Notes: generated by a model from the sequence alone, not told the origin. 64,000 bases of DNA from DATLWN01 sp963764315 (GCA_963764315.1 CAVXSB010000018.1:1-64000); one strand, 5' to 3'. Shown: positions 47,776 to 56,588, counted from the stretch's first letter. Program-made: numbers and translations.

Positions 47776-49546
47776 GCGCCCGGCCTGTCCGGGACTGGGG
47801 CGGGCGCGCCAGGCCCGGAATCTGGCCGAGCTGCTGCTGGATGCACCGCCGGCATGGCGCGATCGCCCGATGCTGCGCCGCCGCTTGCCGGACGGTAGCT
47901 GGGCGTGTTCGACCCGCGGCCAGGTGCAACAAGCGGTGCTGCGGGTGTCTGCCTGGCTGCAGGCGCAAGCCATCAAACCCGGCGATCGGGTCGGCATTCT
48001 GTCGCACAACAAGCCGGAGTGGCTGATCGCCGATTTCGCTATCCTGGGCATCGGTGCGGTGACGGTGCCGGCCTATTTCACCGATCCCGAGGAGGCCGTG
48101 GCGCACGTGTTCCGCGACGCCGGGGTGTCGCTAATCCTCGTCGAGCCCGGCGAGCAGCGGCAGAAGCTGGCAGGGCTGGATGGTGTTCCCGTCCAGCCGT
48201 TGACCGGGGAGGGGGAGACGCTGTCCGCTGTCGCCGCCGATGCGGCCTGGGATGGACGACTGGCCTCCGCGAGGCCGGCACGCGATGACCTGGCCACCCT
48301 GATCTACACCTCCGGCACGACGGGGCTGCCGAAGGGGGCGATGCTGACGCACGGCAACCTGCTGAGCGATGTAGAGGCGGGCATCGCCGCCGTGCCGGTC
48401 TGGCCCGACGATGTGCTGTTGTCCTTTCTGCCGGTATCCCATGCCTTCGAGCGTACCGTCGGTCATTTCCTGCCGGTGGCGGCGGGAAGCGAGATCGCCT
48501 ATGCCGAGAACGTGTCCACGCTGATGCGCGATATCCCCGAGGTGCGGCCGACGGTGATGATCTCGGTGCCGCGGTTGTACGAGAAGATCTATGCCGGCGT
48601 CATCGCGCATCTGCACCAAGAGCCGGCCTACAAGCGCCGCCTGTTCGCCGCCGCACAAAGGCTGGGAGAGGAACGCCGGACCCTGCGCCTGGACGGCGGT
48701 GATTTGGTCGGTTTCAGGGCGCTGGCCTGGCGGCTGCTCGACCATCTGGTCAATGCCAAACTGCGCCGGCAGCTGGGCGGGCACCTGCGCCTATTCGTGT
48801 CCGGTGGGGCGGCCCTGCACCCGAACATCACCCGCTTCCTGCTGGCGGCGGGCATCACGGTGCTTCCCGGCTATGGCCTGACCGAGGCCTCGCCGGTGCT
48901 CTCCGTCAATGTCGAGCGCCGCATCAAGCCGGAAACGGTGGGGCCGGCACTGCCGGGGGTGGAACTCAGGCTGACGGAGGACGGCGAGCTCTTGGCCAGA
49001 GGCCCGATGGTCATGCGGGGCTACTGGGGGAAGCCCGAGGAGACGGCGGCGATGATCGATGCCGAGGGTTGGCTGCATACCGGCGATAAGGCCGATATCG
49101 ATGCCGAGGGCTATGTACGCATCGTCGACCGCGCCAAGGAGATCATGGTGCTGTCCAATGGCGAGAACGTGCCGCCAGCCGTGGTCGAACAGCATCTGGT
49201 GCAGGATCCCTGCGTGCTGCAGGCGATGATCGTGGCCGAGGGAAGGGATGATGTCGCCGCCCTGCTCGTGCCGGATGTGCGCATGCTGCGCCAGTCCTGG
49301 GAGCACGAGCACAAGGGGCCGCTGCCCGATGCCTGGCGTGTCGATGCCGGCGTGCACGACTGGATGCTGGCGCGCATGGCGAGAGTCACCCACGATCTGG
49401 CCAGCTACATGCGGGTCAGGCACTTCCTGTTCGTGGATGAGGAATGGACGCAGGAGAGTGGGCTGTTAACGCCGACGCTGAAGCTCAAGCGGCGCCTGAT
49501 CGTCGATTTGCATGCCGACGACATCGCGCGCCTGTACGGGGATTAA
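47768..49546 (+). CDS. long-chain fatty acid-CoA ligase (AMP-binding)
   Basis: Adenylate-forming enzyme of 592 residues that activates fatty acids to acyl-CoA. The P-loop is LIYTSGTTGLPKGAMLTHGN, followed by the FLPVSHAFERTVGHF block that is typical of FAA1/FadD15-type ligases, then GYGLTEASPVLSVN and DGWLHTGD-like EGWLHTGDKADIDAEGY, and IVDRAKEIMVLSNGENVPP. It overlaps the FadJ-like gene by 8 bp, so thiolase, FadJ and ligase form an operon. Its stop overlaps the convergent radical SAM gene in a TTAA. Confidence 0.92.
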
Positions 49547-50625
49547 TGCCGCATCGGCATATCGACGGGTAGGCGATGGTTCCCGAAGGCACCGGCGAAG
49601 GCCGAAAATCGTCCCGGGATGGCGGTGCCGCAGTGCGGGCAGTGCCCGTCGGCATCAAGCCGGTAGACGGGAATCTCGTACCAGTCGCGCACGATCACCG
49701 CGGACTTGCACCCGGGGCAGTAGGTGGTGCCACCGTCCGGATCGTGCACATTGCCGGTGTAGACGTAGTGCAGGCCGGCGTCCATGGCGATGGCGCGGGC
49801 CCGGCGCAGGGTGGACGTCGGCGTGGGCGGCACATCGCGCATTTTCCAGTCCGGATGGAAGGCGGAGAAATGCAGCGGCACGTCGGGGCCCAGGTGCTCG
49901 GTGAGCCAGTCCGACAGGGCGCGGATCTCCCCGTCGCTGTCGTTTTGGCCGGGGATCAGCAGGGTGGTGATCTCGAACCAGACCTCGGTCTCGTGTTTAA
50001 GGTAGATCAGCGTATCCAGCACCGGCTGCAGATGCCCGGAGCACAGATCGTGGTAGAAGCCCTCGCTGAAGCCCTTCAGGTCGATATTGGCGGCATCCAT
50101 ATGCGCGAAGAACTCGCGCCTCGCCTCCGGGTGGATATAGCCGGCGGAGACGGCGATGCTGTCGATACCCTGACGGCGGCAGGCCTCGGCGGTATCCACC
50201 GCATATTCGAGGAAGATCACCGGGTCGTTGTAGGTATAGGCGATGGCTCGGCTCGCGGTGGCGATGGCGGCGCGGGCGATGTCCGCGGGGCTAGCCTCGG
50301 CGCTCAGGCGGTCGAATTCACGGGACTTGCTGATGTCCCAGTTCTGGCAGAACTTGCAGGTGAGGTTGCAGCCGGCGGTACCGAAGGACAGCACCCGGCT
50401 GCCCGGATAGAAGTGGTTCAGCGGTTTCTTTTCCACGGGGTCGACGCAGAAGCCGGAGGAGCGGCCATAGGTGGTCAGCACCAGCTGTTCGCCCTCGCGC
50501 TTTCGCACGAAGCACAGGCCCCGCTGGCCGTCGCGCAGCTTGCAGTCGCGCGGGCAGACATCGCACTGGATGCGGCCATCGTCCAGGGCGTGCCAGTAGC
50601 GGGCAGGGTGATGCGGATCAGCCAT
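49543..50625 (-). CDS. amrS: AmmeMemoRadiSam system radical SAM enzyme
   Basis: Radical SAM protein of 360 residues. The iron-sulfur cluster cysteines are Cys86, Cys90 and Cys93 in CNLTCKFCQNWD. An N-terminal cluster of four cysteines (21, 24, 28, 38, in CDVCPRDCKLRDGQRGLC) and a C-terminal zinc ribbon (CPGC and CPHC) are features of the AmmeMemoRadiSam branch of PflA-like enzymes. It is the last gene of a three-gene operon, overlapping the AMMECR1 gene by 8 bp. Function of the system is not established. Confidence 0.92.
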   Translation of the reverse strand: MADPHHPARYWHALDDGRIQCDVCPRDCKLRDGQRGLCFVRKREGEQLVLTTYGRSSGFCVDPVEKKPLNHFYPGSRVLSFGTAGCNLTCKFCQNWDISKSREFDRLSAEASPADIARAAIATASRAIAYTYNDPVIFLEYAVDTAEACRRQGIDSIAVSAGYIHPEARREFFAHMDAANIDLKGFSEGFYHDLCSGHLQPVLDTLIYLKHETEVWFEITTLLIPGQNDSDGEIRALSDWLTEHLGPDVPLHFSAFHPDWKMRDVPPTPTSTLRRARAIAMDAGLHYVYTGNVHDPDGGTTYCPGCKSAVIVRDWYEIPVYRLDADGHCPHCGTAIPGRFSAFAGAFGNHRLPVDMPMRH

Positions 50626-51181
50626 GGTCGTGCTTACTCTCTTCGTACTCCTCTACGCGGTAGCGGGAAAGGCGGATGTCCGCATGCCAGAAGTCCGGCG
50701 GCAGCCCCGCCTTGCATTTGAGATGGGTCAGGAATTCGCCGGCATCGGGCAATTGCTGCCAGACCTGCGGCAGGAAGGTGCCGCGATGGCCCCGGTAATC
50801 GAGGATCAGCCCGTCCGCGCCCGGTACCAGCTGGTCGATGGCATCGGCCTCGCTGTGCACCGGCATCCATTCTGCGGCACCGAGCACGGATACGGAGATG
50901 TCGATATCCCCGAACTCTTCCATGGCCAGCGGCGGGAAGCGGAAATCCCGGAAGGCGGCGGCCACGGCATTGGCCTGCACATCCTCGGCCAGTGGGCGCA
51001 CCGGCATCAGGCTGCCGATGCAGCCGCGCAGGCGCCCACCCAGATGCAGGGTGACGAAGCTGGCGCCGTTCTCTGTCAGCGCATCCGGTAGCGATCCCTT
51101 GTCGGCAGGCAGCCCGAGGGTGCGGGCGATGGCGGCGCGGGCGATGGCCGGCAGCAGCATGGCGTCGTGCCGCTCAGGCAT
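50618..51181 (-). CDS. amrA: AmmeMemoRadiSam system protein A (AMMECR1 domain)
   Basis: Protein of 187 residues made of one AMMECR1 domain. The signature LRGCIGSL is present in GGRLRGCIGSLMPVRPLAED, together with DIDISVSVLG and the terminal GTFLPQVWQQLPD and FLTHLKCKAGLP. The start at 51181 overlaps the Memo gene's stop by 8 bp. No catalytic residue set is established for this family. Genes A and B flank the radical SAM enzyme in the expected order. Confidence 0.92.
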   Translation of the reverse strand: MPERHDAMLLPAIARAAIARTLGLPADKGSLPDALTENGASFVTLHLGGRLRGCIGSLMPVRPLAEDVQANAVAAAFRDFRFPPLAMEEFGDIDISVSVLGAAEWMPVHSEADAIDQLVPGADGLILDYRGHRGTFLPQVWQQLPDAGEFLTHLKCKAGLPPDFWHADIRLSRYRVEEYEESKHDHG

Positions 51182-51965
51182 CGGCTGGCTCCTGAAAGGC
51201 GATGGCGGCATAGCCGACGACGCGCTGCCTGTCCCCGGCCGTGTCGCCGGAGTTGCACAGTTGCAGCAACTTCGGCTCCAGTGGCGAGGCCCGGAGCGAG
51301 CGAAGCAGGCCGTTGATCGGTGCGGCACCGCATGCCTGGCGATAATCGGCCAGCGTCCGGCCGGCCAGGATATCGTCCACCGTGCGTGCATCCAGGCGAC
51401 GGGCGGTGTCGTAATCGTGGTAATGCGACAGATCCGAGCTGATGACGATGGCCAGATCCGGCTCGCGGCGCAGCCGGTCGATGATGACGCCGACCATGGC
51501 GGCCATGGCATCGCCGACGGCCAGCGGCACCAGGCTGAATGCCCCCAGCCGCCGTTGCAGAAAGGGCAGGTGCACCTCCAGCGCATGCTCTTGCCGGTGT
51601 GCTGCATCGTTGATGCTGACCCCCGGCAGGCGGGCCAGCTCGTCGCAAAGCGGCCGGTCCAGCGGCACCTCGCCAATGGGTGTGGCGAAGGCGTCGCAAT
51701 CTGGGAGCGCCAGCCCACGCACCGGATGCCGGTGCACGGGGCCGAGCACGGCCACCTTGCGTATACCCTGCGGCAGGGTCATATAGGCATGGGCGGCGGT
51801 TGGGCCGGAATAGATGTAGCCGGCATGGGGGGCGATGACGATGCGGCAGGGGCGCAGGTCGGCGGGCAGCCTGGCTGCGGCCAGCATGGCATCCACCGTC
51901 CGGGTCAGGGCGGTGGCATCGGCCGGGTAGAAGCTACCGGCAACGGCGGCAGGTCGGATATGCAT
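51174..51965 (-). CDS. amrB: AmmeMemoRadiSam system protein B (Memo family)
   Basis: Memo-fold protein of 263 residues. Metal-site residues of the family are visible: His47 in APHAGYIYSGPTAAHA, His80 in GPVHRHPV and the cysteine in LCNSGDTAGDR. DLSHYHDYDTAR is also conserved. Human MEMO1 is a metal-binding redox-related protein. The start at 51965 begins MHIRPAAVAGSFYP; the longer frame upstream has no ribosome site. A palindrome with a TATAAT box lies just upstream. Confidence 0.92.
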   Translation of the reverse strand: MHIRPAAVAGSFYPADATALTRTVDAMLAAARLPADLRPCRIVIAPHAGYIYSGPTAAHAYMTLPQGIRKVAVLGPVHRHPVRGLALPDCDAFATPIGEVPLDRPLCDELARLPGVSINDAAHRQEHALEVHLPFLQRRLGAFSLVPLAVGDAMAAMVGVIIDRLRREPDLAIVISSDLSHYHDYDTARRLDARTVDDILAGRTLADYRQACGAAPINGLLRSLRASPLEPKLLQLCNSGDTAGDRQRVVGYAAIAFQEPADA

Positions 51966-51967
51966 AG

Positions 51968-51985
51968 ACCTTATCATTATAAGGT
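51968..51985 (-). promoter_or_regulatory. palindromic promoter/operator of the AmmeMemoRadiSam operon
   Basis: The perfect inverted repeat ACCTTAT-CATT-ATAAGGT (7-bp arms, 4-base centre) contains TATAAT on the minus strand (51976-51981). The distal arm lies within a few bases of the Memo start codon, so a bound repressor would block both the -10 region and translation start. The transcript leader would be very short. No -35 match was convincing. Confidence 0.5.
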
Positions 51986-52155
51986 TAAATGCCGGGCCGG
52001 GCCAGCCCCCCCTATGGCGATTCATCATCGGCGCTCGCCGTCTACACTCAAAAAGCACCGGATGCCGGTAGGATCGGCGATGGAGGAAGGATGCCCGTAC
52101 ATCATCTCCTAACGCACGCGATGGCTTTCCCCCATCTGCCGGTGGTACATCGGTC

Positions 52156-52495
52156 ATGCTGATCGTCCTGTCTCTTGTCACCCTGTTGCTGATGCTGAGC
52201 GTGGCCGCCGTCACCTTCGGTGGGACCGGAAATGCCGCCGCCACTGCGCAATATCGAGGCCGTGCGGCGCCCCTGTACCGTCATCGCCGGCCTTGATGAT
52301 GATCTGTTCTACACGGATAGCCTGGAGCCGATCTTCCGCAGCCTCGGTCAATCGTAGCCGGTGACGCTGCTTCCCGGCATCAGCCACGCAGACCTGGTTC
52401 TGAACGCGAAGGGGATATCCGCTCTCTGTTGCCGCGCTGCATATGCCGGCTATGCGCAAACAGGTAGCTGCCTTGCCCCGAACTGTGATCGATAG
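52156..52495 (+). pseudogene. decayed alpha/beta hydrolase remnant
   Basis: A hydrophobic 20-residue start (LIVLSLVTLLLMLSVAAVTF) at 52156 is followed, in another frame, by LRNIEAVRRPCTVIAGLDDD and DSLEPIFRSLGQ. One TAG at 52355-52357 interrupts that frame, after which it continues PVTLLPGISHADLVLNAKG. The last parts resemble the acid and histidine blocks of alpha/beta hydrolases. The middle with the nucleophile is missing, so this looks like a deleted and frameshifted gene. The call rests on these motifs only. Confidence 0.4.
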
Positions 52496-52582
52496 GTAAG
52501 CGGCCGTACGAGTTAATACGTATTCAAATTACGTATATATCCTGCGTAAATCCCCTTACTTCGGATGCAAAGGAGATGTGGC

Positions 52583-52816
52583 ATGAGCAGTGCGCCAAGA
52601 CAACCTCGGGTAACGACGAAACGATCGAACGGCAATGCCGGTGGTGGCGGCGAAGATCGCGCCCACAGGATCGCCGAGGCCGCCTATTTTCTGGCACGAC
52701 AGCGGGGATTCTCCGGCGGGGATCCGGTGCAGGATTGGCTGGAGGCGGAACAGATGATCGATTCGCTGTCGGCGGGCGCCAGAGCGCGGAAGAAAACGCC
52801 TAAACCGGCACTGTAG
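52583..52816 (+). CDS. DUF2934 protein
   Basis: Small protein of 77 residues. After a basic, low-complexity N terminus, the segment RIAEAAYFLARQRGFSGGDP followed by VQDWLEAEQMID fits the DUF2934 pattern. A strong AAAGGAGAT site precedes the ATG at 52583, while the frame opens at 52565. Function is unknown; DUF2934 genes are often found near stress or regulatory genes. AT-rich sequence upstream (52505-52560) probably holds its promoter. Confidence 0.82.
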   Translation: MSSAPRQPRVTTKRSNGNAGGGGEDRAHRIAEAAYFLARQRGFSGGDPVQDWLEAEQMIDSLSAGARARKKTPKPAL

Positions 52817-52838
52817 TAAAGCAGGGTGGGAGCAAGCA

Positions 52839-53054
52839 ATGGGGTTGAAAGAAATTCAACGACTGGCACAGGCCTTGGGCATTAGGGATGTCCAGGCCAT
52901 GAACATCAGCGCCCTGATCCATTCCATCCAGTACGAGGAGGGGCATCTGCCATGCTTTTCCGAGGCCTGGAGCGCTCCATGCGGGATGGATGTATGCCCG
53001 TTCTCGCTTGCGTGCAGCAGCAATCGCCGGGTCAGAGCGGCACCCCGGCAATAA
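52839..53054 (+). CDS. small SAP-like/cysteine-motif protein
   Basis: Protein of 71 residues. A SAP/Rho-N-like helical segment (EIQRLAQALGIRD, then MNISALIHSIQYEEGHLPCF) is followed by four cysteines in the spacing C-F-x7-C-x4-C-x5-C. The same domain is the N-terminal part of the next gene, 33 bp downstream, so it is a duplicated partner. The domain is common in unnamed proteobacterial proteins and may bind nucleic acid, with the cysteines binding a metal. Those roles are inferred. Confidence 0.7.
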   Translation: MGLKEIQRLAQALGIRDVQAMNISALIHSIQYEEGHLPCFSEAWSAPCGMDVCPFSLACSSNRRVRAAPRQ

Positions 53055-53086
53055 CGAACCAATCGGCCTTGAGAGGGGATGAATGC

Positions 53087-53695
53087 ATGGCTATGGACGA
53101 GGTATACCGCCGCGCCAAGGCACTTGGCATCGCGCACGCCGAGCACATGAAAAGGGCGGAACTGGTGCGTCGAATCCAGATCAGGGAGGGGCTTTATCCA
53201 TGCTTTGACCAGCAGTGGTGCAGGCCAAGTCAGCATCATCGGTGCAGCTGGAATGCCGACTGCCAGGCGCATCTGGATCCGGTACAGGGGCTGATCCTGT
53301 CGGACAACGTCATCGTCGGTCATCAGGTGGCCTCGTTGCTGCGCGCCACCTACGGCTGGCAGATGCAGGTGACGCACAGGGACAAGCAGGCCTATGGTCT
53401 GATCCTGCAGGGCAATATGGACGTGGTCATCGCCGACATCGATGCCGCGGACCTCGGCGGGCTGGCCGTGCTGGCCTATGCCAGGCATCACTGGGGCTCC
53501 ATCATGACCTATGGCATCACCGAGAGTCGGGATGCCTATCTGAAGCGGCTCGCCCGGGACATGGGCGGATGTCAGGGCTTCTTTCATGTCGTCGAGGGCC
53601 GGCTGGAGATCGATACCCGTGCCGGCATGGCAGAGCAAATCTTGCGGCGCAGCGCTTCCTCAATGGCGGCCGATATATCCACCACCACCGAGTAA
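53087..53695 (+). CDS. SAP-like/cysteine domain fused to a degenerate receiver domain
   Basis: Protein of 202 residues. Residues about 1-62 repeat the upstream domain (EVYRRAKALGIAHAEHMKRA, then LVRRIQIREGLYPCF and CSWNADC). Residues about 70-185 look like a response-regulator receiver fold (GLILSDNVIVGHQVASLLRA and VVIADIDAADLGGLAVLAYA), but the usual double acidic residue is reduced to one and the conserved lysine is not evident. It could be a phosphorylation-independent receiver. The start ATG 53087 has a GAGAGGGG site. Confidence 0.7.
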   Translation: MAMDEVYRRAKALGIAHAEHMKRAELVRRIQIREGLYPCFDQQWCRPSQHHRCSWNADCQAHLDPVQGLILSDNVIVGHQVASLLRATYGWQMQVTHRDKQAYGLILQGNMDVVIADIDAADLGGLAVLAYARHHWGSIMTYGITESRDAYLKRLARDMGGCQGFFHVVEGRLEIDTRAGMAEQILRRSASSMAADISTTTE

Positions 53696-53701
53696 CTGGG
53701 A

Positions 53702-54298
53702 TTAGGCTTCCGGCTTGCCGTCGCCGCCGCGATGGAGCTTGCGCACATGCGCATGCCCGTAGCGGATATAGGCCCAGATCGCGATCAGCGCGATGATGGT
53801 GACGACGATGGCCAGCCCTTCGATGCCGAAGCGGTCGATGATGGCGATGGCGGCGACGCCGAGCAGGTGCCCGCCGGCATAGATGATCAAGGCCCAGCTC
53901 AGGCAGTTGACGATCTGCAACAGGATGAAACGCCGCAGACCGATCGACGAGCACCCGAACAGGATGGCGGAGATCAGGCGGGTGCCATACAGGTATTGGA
54001 GGATGAAGATCGACCAGTGCGCGTAGTGGTCGAGAATCTTGTTGGCCTTATCGTAATGCCGGTTCAGAAAGGGCACGGCGCGGATGATCTGCATGCCGCG
54101 CCAGCGGCCGATGGCGAAGTATATGAGATGGCCGGCGAAGGCGCCGCCGGCGCCGGCGGCAATGACCTTCCACGGCTCCATCAGGCCGGCGGCGGCCAGG
54201 GCGGCGGCAGCGATGAGTGCCGATTCGCCCTCGATGAAGGTCCAGATGAACACGGCCCAGTAGCCGTAGAGATGAATCAGGTGCTGCGCCATCTCCAT
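53702..54298 (-). CDS. DedA-family membrane protein
   Basis: Polytopic inner-membrane protein of 198 residues. The conserved block WTFIEGESALIAAAALAAAG carries the acidic pair typical of DedA/SNARE-associated proteins, and GGAFAGHLIYFAIGR and YLYGTRLISAILFGCSSI follow. DedA proteins affect membrane lipid turnover and proton-dependent homeostasis. It lies 35 bp downstream of hisF on the same strand, where hisI would usually be, so it may be read from the his operon. Confidence 0.85.
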   Translation of the reverse strand: MEMAQHLIHLYGYWAVFIWTFIEGESALIAAAALAAAGLMEPWKVIAAGAGGAFAGHLIYFAIGRWRGMQIIRAVPFLNRHYDKANKILDHYAHWSIFILQYLYGTRLISAILFGCSSIGLRRFILLQIVNCLSWALIIYAGGHLLGVAAIAIIDRFGIEGLAIVVTIIALIAIWAYIRYGHAHVRKLHRGGDGKPEA

Positions 54299-54333
54299 GG
54301 CCTAGCCCCGTCCGTAGGGCAGAGGCCCCGCGT

Positions 54334-55089
54334 TCACAGGCGCACCGGGATGCCACGGCTGGCCAGGTACTGCTTGGCCTCGCCGACGGTATGTTCGCCG
54401 AAATGGAAGATACTGGCGGCCAGTACGGCATCGGCCTTGCCCTGGCTCAGGCCCTCGGCCAGATGCTCCAGGCTACCGACGCCGCCGGAAGCGATCACCG
54501 GTGCCGTCACCGCCTCTGCCACCGCACGCGTCAGCGGGATGTCGTAGCCCTGCTTGGTGCCGTCGGCATCCATGCTGGTGAGCAGGATCTCGCCGGCCCC
54601 GTAGTCGCACATGCGCGTAGCCCATTGCACGGCATCGATGCCGGTCGGCTTGCGTCCGCCGTGCGTGAAGCACTGCCAATGATCACCGACGCGCTTGGCA
54701 TCGACGGCGACGACGATAGTGGACGAGCCGAAGCGCTCGGCCGCCTCGCGCACGAACTCGGGACGTGACAGCGCGGCGGTGTTGATCGATACCTTGTCGG
54801 CACCGGCATGCAGCAGGGCCTCGATGTCGGCGAGCTCCTTGACCCCGCCGCCGACGGTCAGCGGCATGAACACATGCTCGGCCACGGCGGTCACCATGTC
54901 GTACAGGGTGTCGCGGTTCTCGTGGCTCGCACGGATGTCCAGGAAGGTCAGCTCGTCCGCCCCCTGCTCGTCGTAGCGCATGGCCGCCTCGACCGGGTCG
55001 CCGGCATCGACGATGTCGACGAACTGCACGCCCTTGACGACGCGGCCGCCGGCCACATCCAGGCAGGGGATGATCCTTTTACTTAGCAT
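54334..55089 (-). CDS. hisF: imidazole glycerol phosphate synthase subunit HisF
   Basis: Cyclase subunit of the fifth step of histidine synthesis, 251 residues. The TIM-barrel starts MLSKRIIPCLDVAGGRVVKG with the catalytic Asp11, and the second catalytic Asp lies in ILLTSMDADGTKQGYD. The start at 55089 follows the family N terminus; the frame is open 70 codons further into the spacer. Unlike the other genes of the operon it is 131 bp from hisA. Confidence 0.96.
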   Translation of the reverse strand: MLSKRIIPCLDVAGGRVVKGVQFVDIVDAGDPVEAAMRYDEQGADELTFLDIRASHENRDTLYDMVTAVAEHVFMPLTVGGGVKELADIEALLHAGADKVSINTAALSRPEFVREAAERFGSSTIVVAVDAKRVGDHWQCFTHGGRKPTGIDAVQWATRMCDYGAGEILLTSMDADGTKQGYDIPLTRAVAEAVTAPVIASGGVGSLEHLAEGLSQGKADAVLAASIFHFGEHTVGEAKQYLASRGIPVRL

Positions 55090-55220
55090 GTCACTCGACT
55101 CGCCTTCGGGCTTTCCTGACCGCAGGCTTTCGGCGCTGCGCAGGCGCGCGGTCCTGCTACGCTCACGGGCTCGATATGCTCGCCCGTCCCGCGTCCTGCG
55201 GGGAGATATGGCGGACCCAT
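55090..55220. other. spacer between hisA and hisF, possible small inserted element
   Basis: The his genes on either side overlap or nearly touch, except at this 131-bp gap. It contains two partly related GC-rich stretches resembling dispersed short repeats (GAGCGTAGC-type cores on the minus strand) and a 44-codon minus-strand frame without similarity to anything recognised. It may be a small repetitive insertion; comparison with the rest of the genome would tell. Confidence 0.35.
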
Positions 55221-55952
55221 TCATGCTGCGAGCTCCCGCATGGCGGCGGTGAAATCCAGCGCGCCCTCGTAGATGGCCCTTCCTGTGATGGCGCCGCAAA
55301 TGCCTTCGCCGCTGTGTGCGGCCAGCTCGAGTACGTCGTCGAGCCTGGAGACGCCGCCGGAGGCGATGACCGGGATCGACACGGAGCGGGCCAGCCTGAG
55401 CGTCTCCTCGATATTGGGGCCGCTGAGCATGCCGTCGCGGGCGATGTCGGTGTAGATGATGGCGGACACGCCCGCGTCCTCGAAGCGTCGGGCCAGGTCG
55501 ACGGCGGAAACATCGGTGACATCGTCCCAGCCATGCACGGCCACCATGCCGCCCTTGGCGTCGATGCCCACACAGATGCGTCCCGGAAAGCGCTGACAGG
55601 CTTCGGTGACGAGCTCCGGGTTCGATACCGCCACCGAGCCGAGGATGACGCGATCCACGCCGAGCCCCAGCATGCCCTCGATCATGCCCAAATCGCGCAG
55701 GCCGCCGCCCAGTTGCACCGGGATGTCGAGTGCGGCACAGATGCCTTCCACGGCGGCACGATTCTCCGGATGGCCGGCGAAGGCGCCGTCCAGGTCGACC
55801 ACGTGCAGGCGCCTGGCTCCCTGGGCCTGCCAGCGGCGTGCCATGGCCACCGGGTCGTCGCCGTAATCGGTGGCATCGTCCATGCGGCCCTGCTTCAGGC
55901 GCACACAGTGACCGCCCTTCAGGTCGATGGCTGGGATCAGTTCAAAATTCAT
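55221..55952 (-). CDS. hisA: phosphoribosylformimino-AICAR ribonucleotide isomerase
   Basis: TIM-barrel isomerase of histidine synthesis, 243 residues. It begins MNFELIPAIDLKGGHCVRLK with the catalytic Asp10, and the second active-site aspartate is in IIYTDIARDGMLSGPN. It overlaps hisH by 4 bp (ATGA). The frame stays open upstream but the start at 55952 matches the family. Confidence 0.96.
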   Translation of the reverse strand: MNFELIPAIDLKGGHCVRLKQGRMDDATDYGDDPVAMARRWQAQGARRLHVVDLDGAFAGHPENRAAVEGICAALDIPVQLGGGLRDLGMIEGMLGLGVDRVILGSVAVSNPELVTEACQRFPGRICVGIDAKGGMVAVHGWDDVTDVSAVDLARRFEDAGVSAIIYTDIARDGMLSGPNIEETLRLARSVSIPVIASGGVSRLDDVLELAAHSGEGICGAITGRAIYEGALDFTAAMRELAA

Positions 55953-56584
55953 GGTTGCCAACGGATGAATGCCTCCAGCATGGCCAGCCCTGCGCGCTGG
56001 GATTTTTCGGGGTGGAACTGCACGGCCACGATGTTGTCGCGGCCGATGGCGGCGGTGAACGGGTAGGCGCCGTAGCTGCATGCGGCGAGGATATGCCGTT
56101 GATCATGCGGCACGCAGACATAGGAATGCACGTAATACGCCTGCTGGCCCGCCAGCGGCGCCAGCACCGGGTGTGGCTCGATTTCGGAGGACAGCACGAC
56201 GTCGTTCCAGCCCATATGCGGGATCTTGAATCCCTGCCCGGGATGCGATGCAGGGAAGGGTTTGACGGTGCCGGGGATCAGCCCAAGTCCCTGATAGCGG
56301 CCGAACTCGAACGAGGTGTCCATCAGCACCTGCATGCCCAGGCAGATGCCGAGAAACGGCGTGCCGTCATCGATGCGCTCGACGATCGCCTCGCCCAGGC
56401 CGGTGCGCGTGAGGGCGGCGGCGCAATCGCGGAAGGCCCCGACGCCGGGCAACACGATGCGCGCAGTACCAGCCAGCCCCTCCGGGCTGTCCACCAGGCG
56501 CACGCGGCCGCCCGAGCGCTCCAGGGCCTTGCCCACGGAGTGCAGGTTGCCCATGCCGTAGTTGATCAGTGCGATGTCCGCCAT
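55949..56584 (-). CDS. hisH: imidazole glycerol phosphate synthase subunit HisH
   Basis: Glutaminase subunit of 211 residues. The nucleophile is Cys81 in GICLGMQVLMD, and the His-Glu pair is in VAVQFHPEKSQ. The N terminus ADIALINYGMGNLHSVGKAL is canonical. It supplies ammonia to HisF. It lies after a 116-bp gap from hisB, which contains a possible tiny gene. Confidence 0.96.
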   Translation of the reverse strand: MADIALINYGMGNLHSVGKALERSGGRVRLVDSPEGLAGTARIVLPGVGAFRDCAAALTRTGLGEAIVERIDDGTPFLGICLGMQVLMDTSFEFGRYQGLGLIPGTVKPFPASHPGQGFKIPHMGWNDVVLSSEIEPHPVLAPLAGQQAYYVHSYVCVPHDQRHILAACSYGAYPFTAAIGRDNIVAVQFHPEKSQRAGLAMLEAFIRWQP

Positions 56585-56588
56585 ACGT

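Noticed and set aside
53517..53954. 145-codon minus-strand frame crossing the DedA gene 3' end
   Set aside because: Arginine-rich shadow composition; it conflicts with the DedA and SAP-Cys genes.
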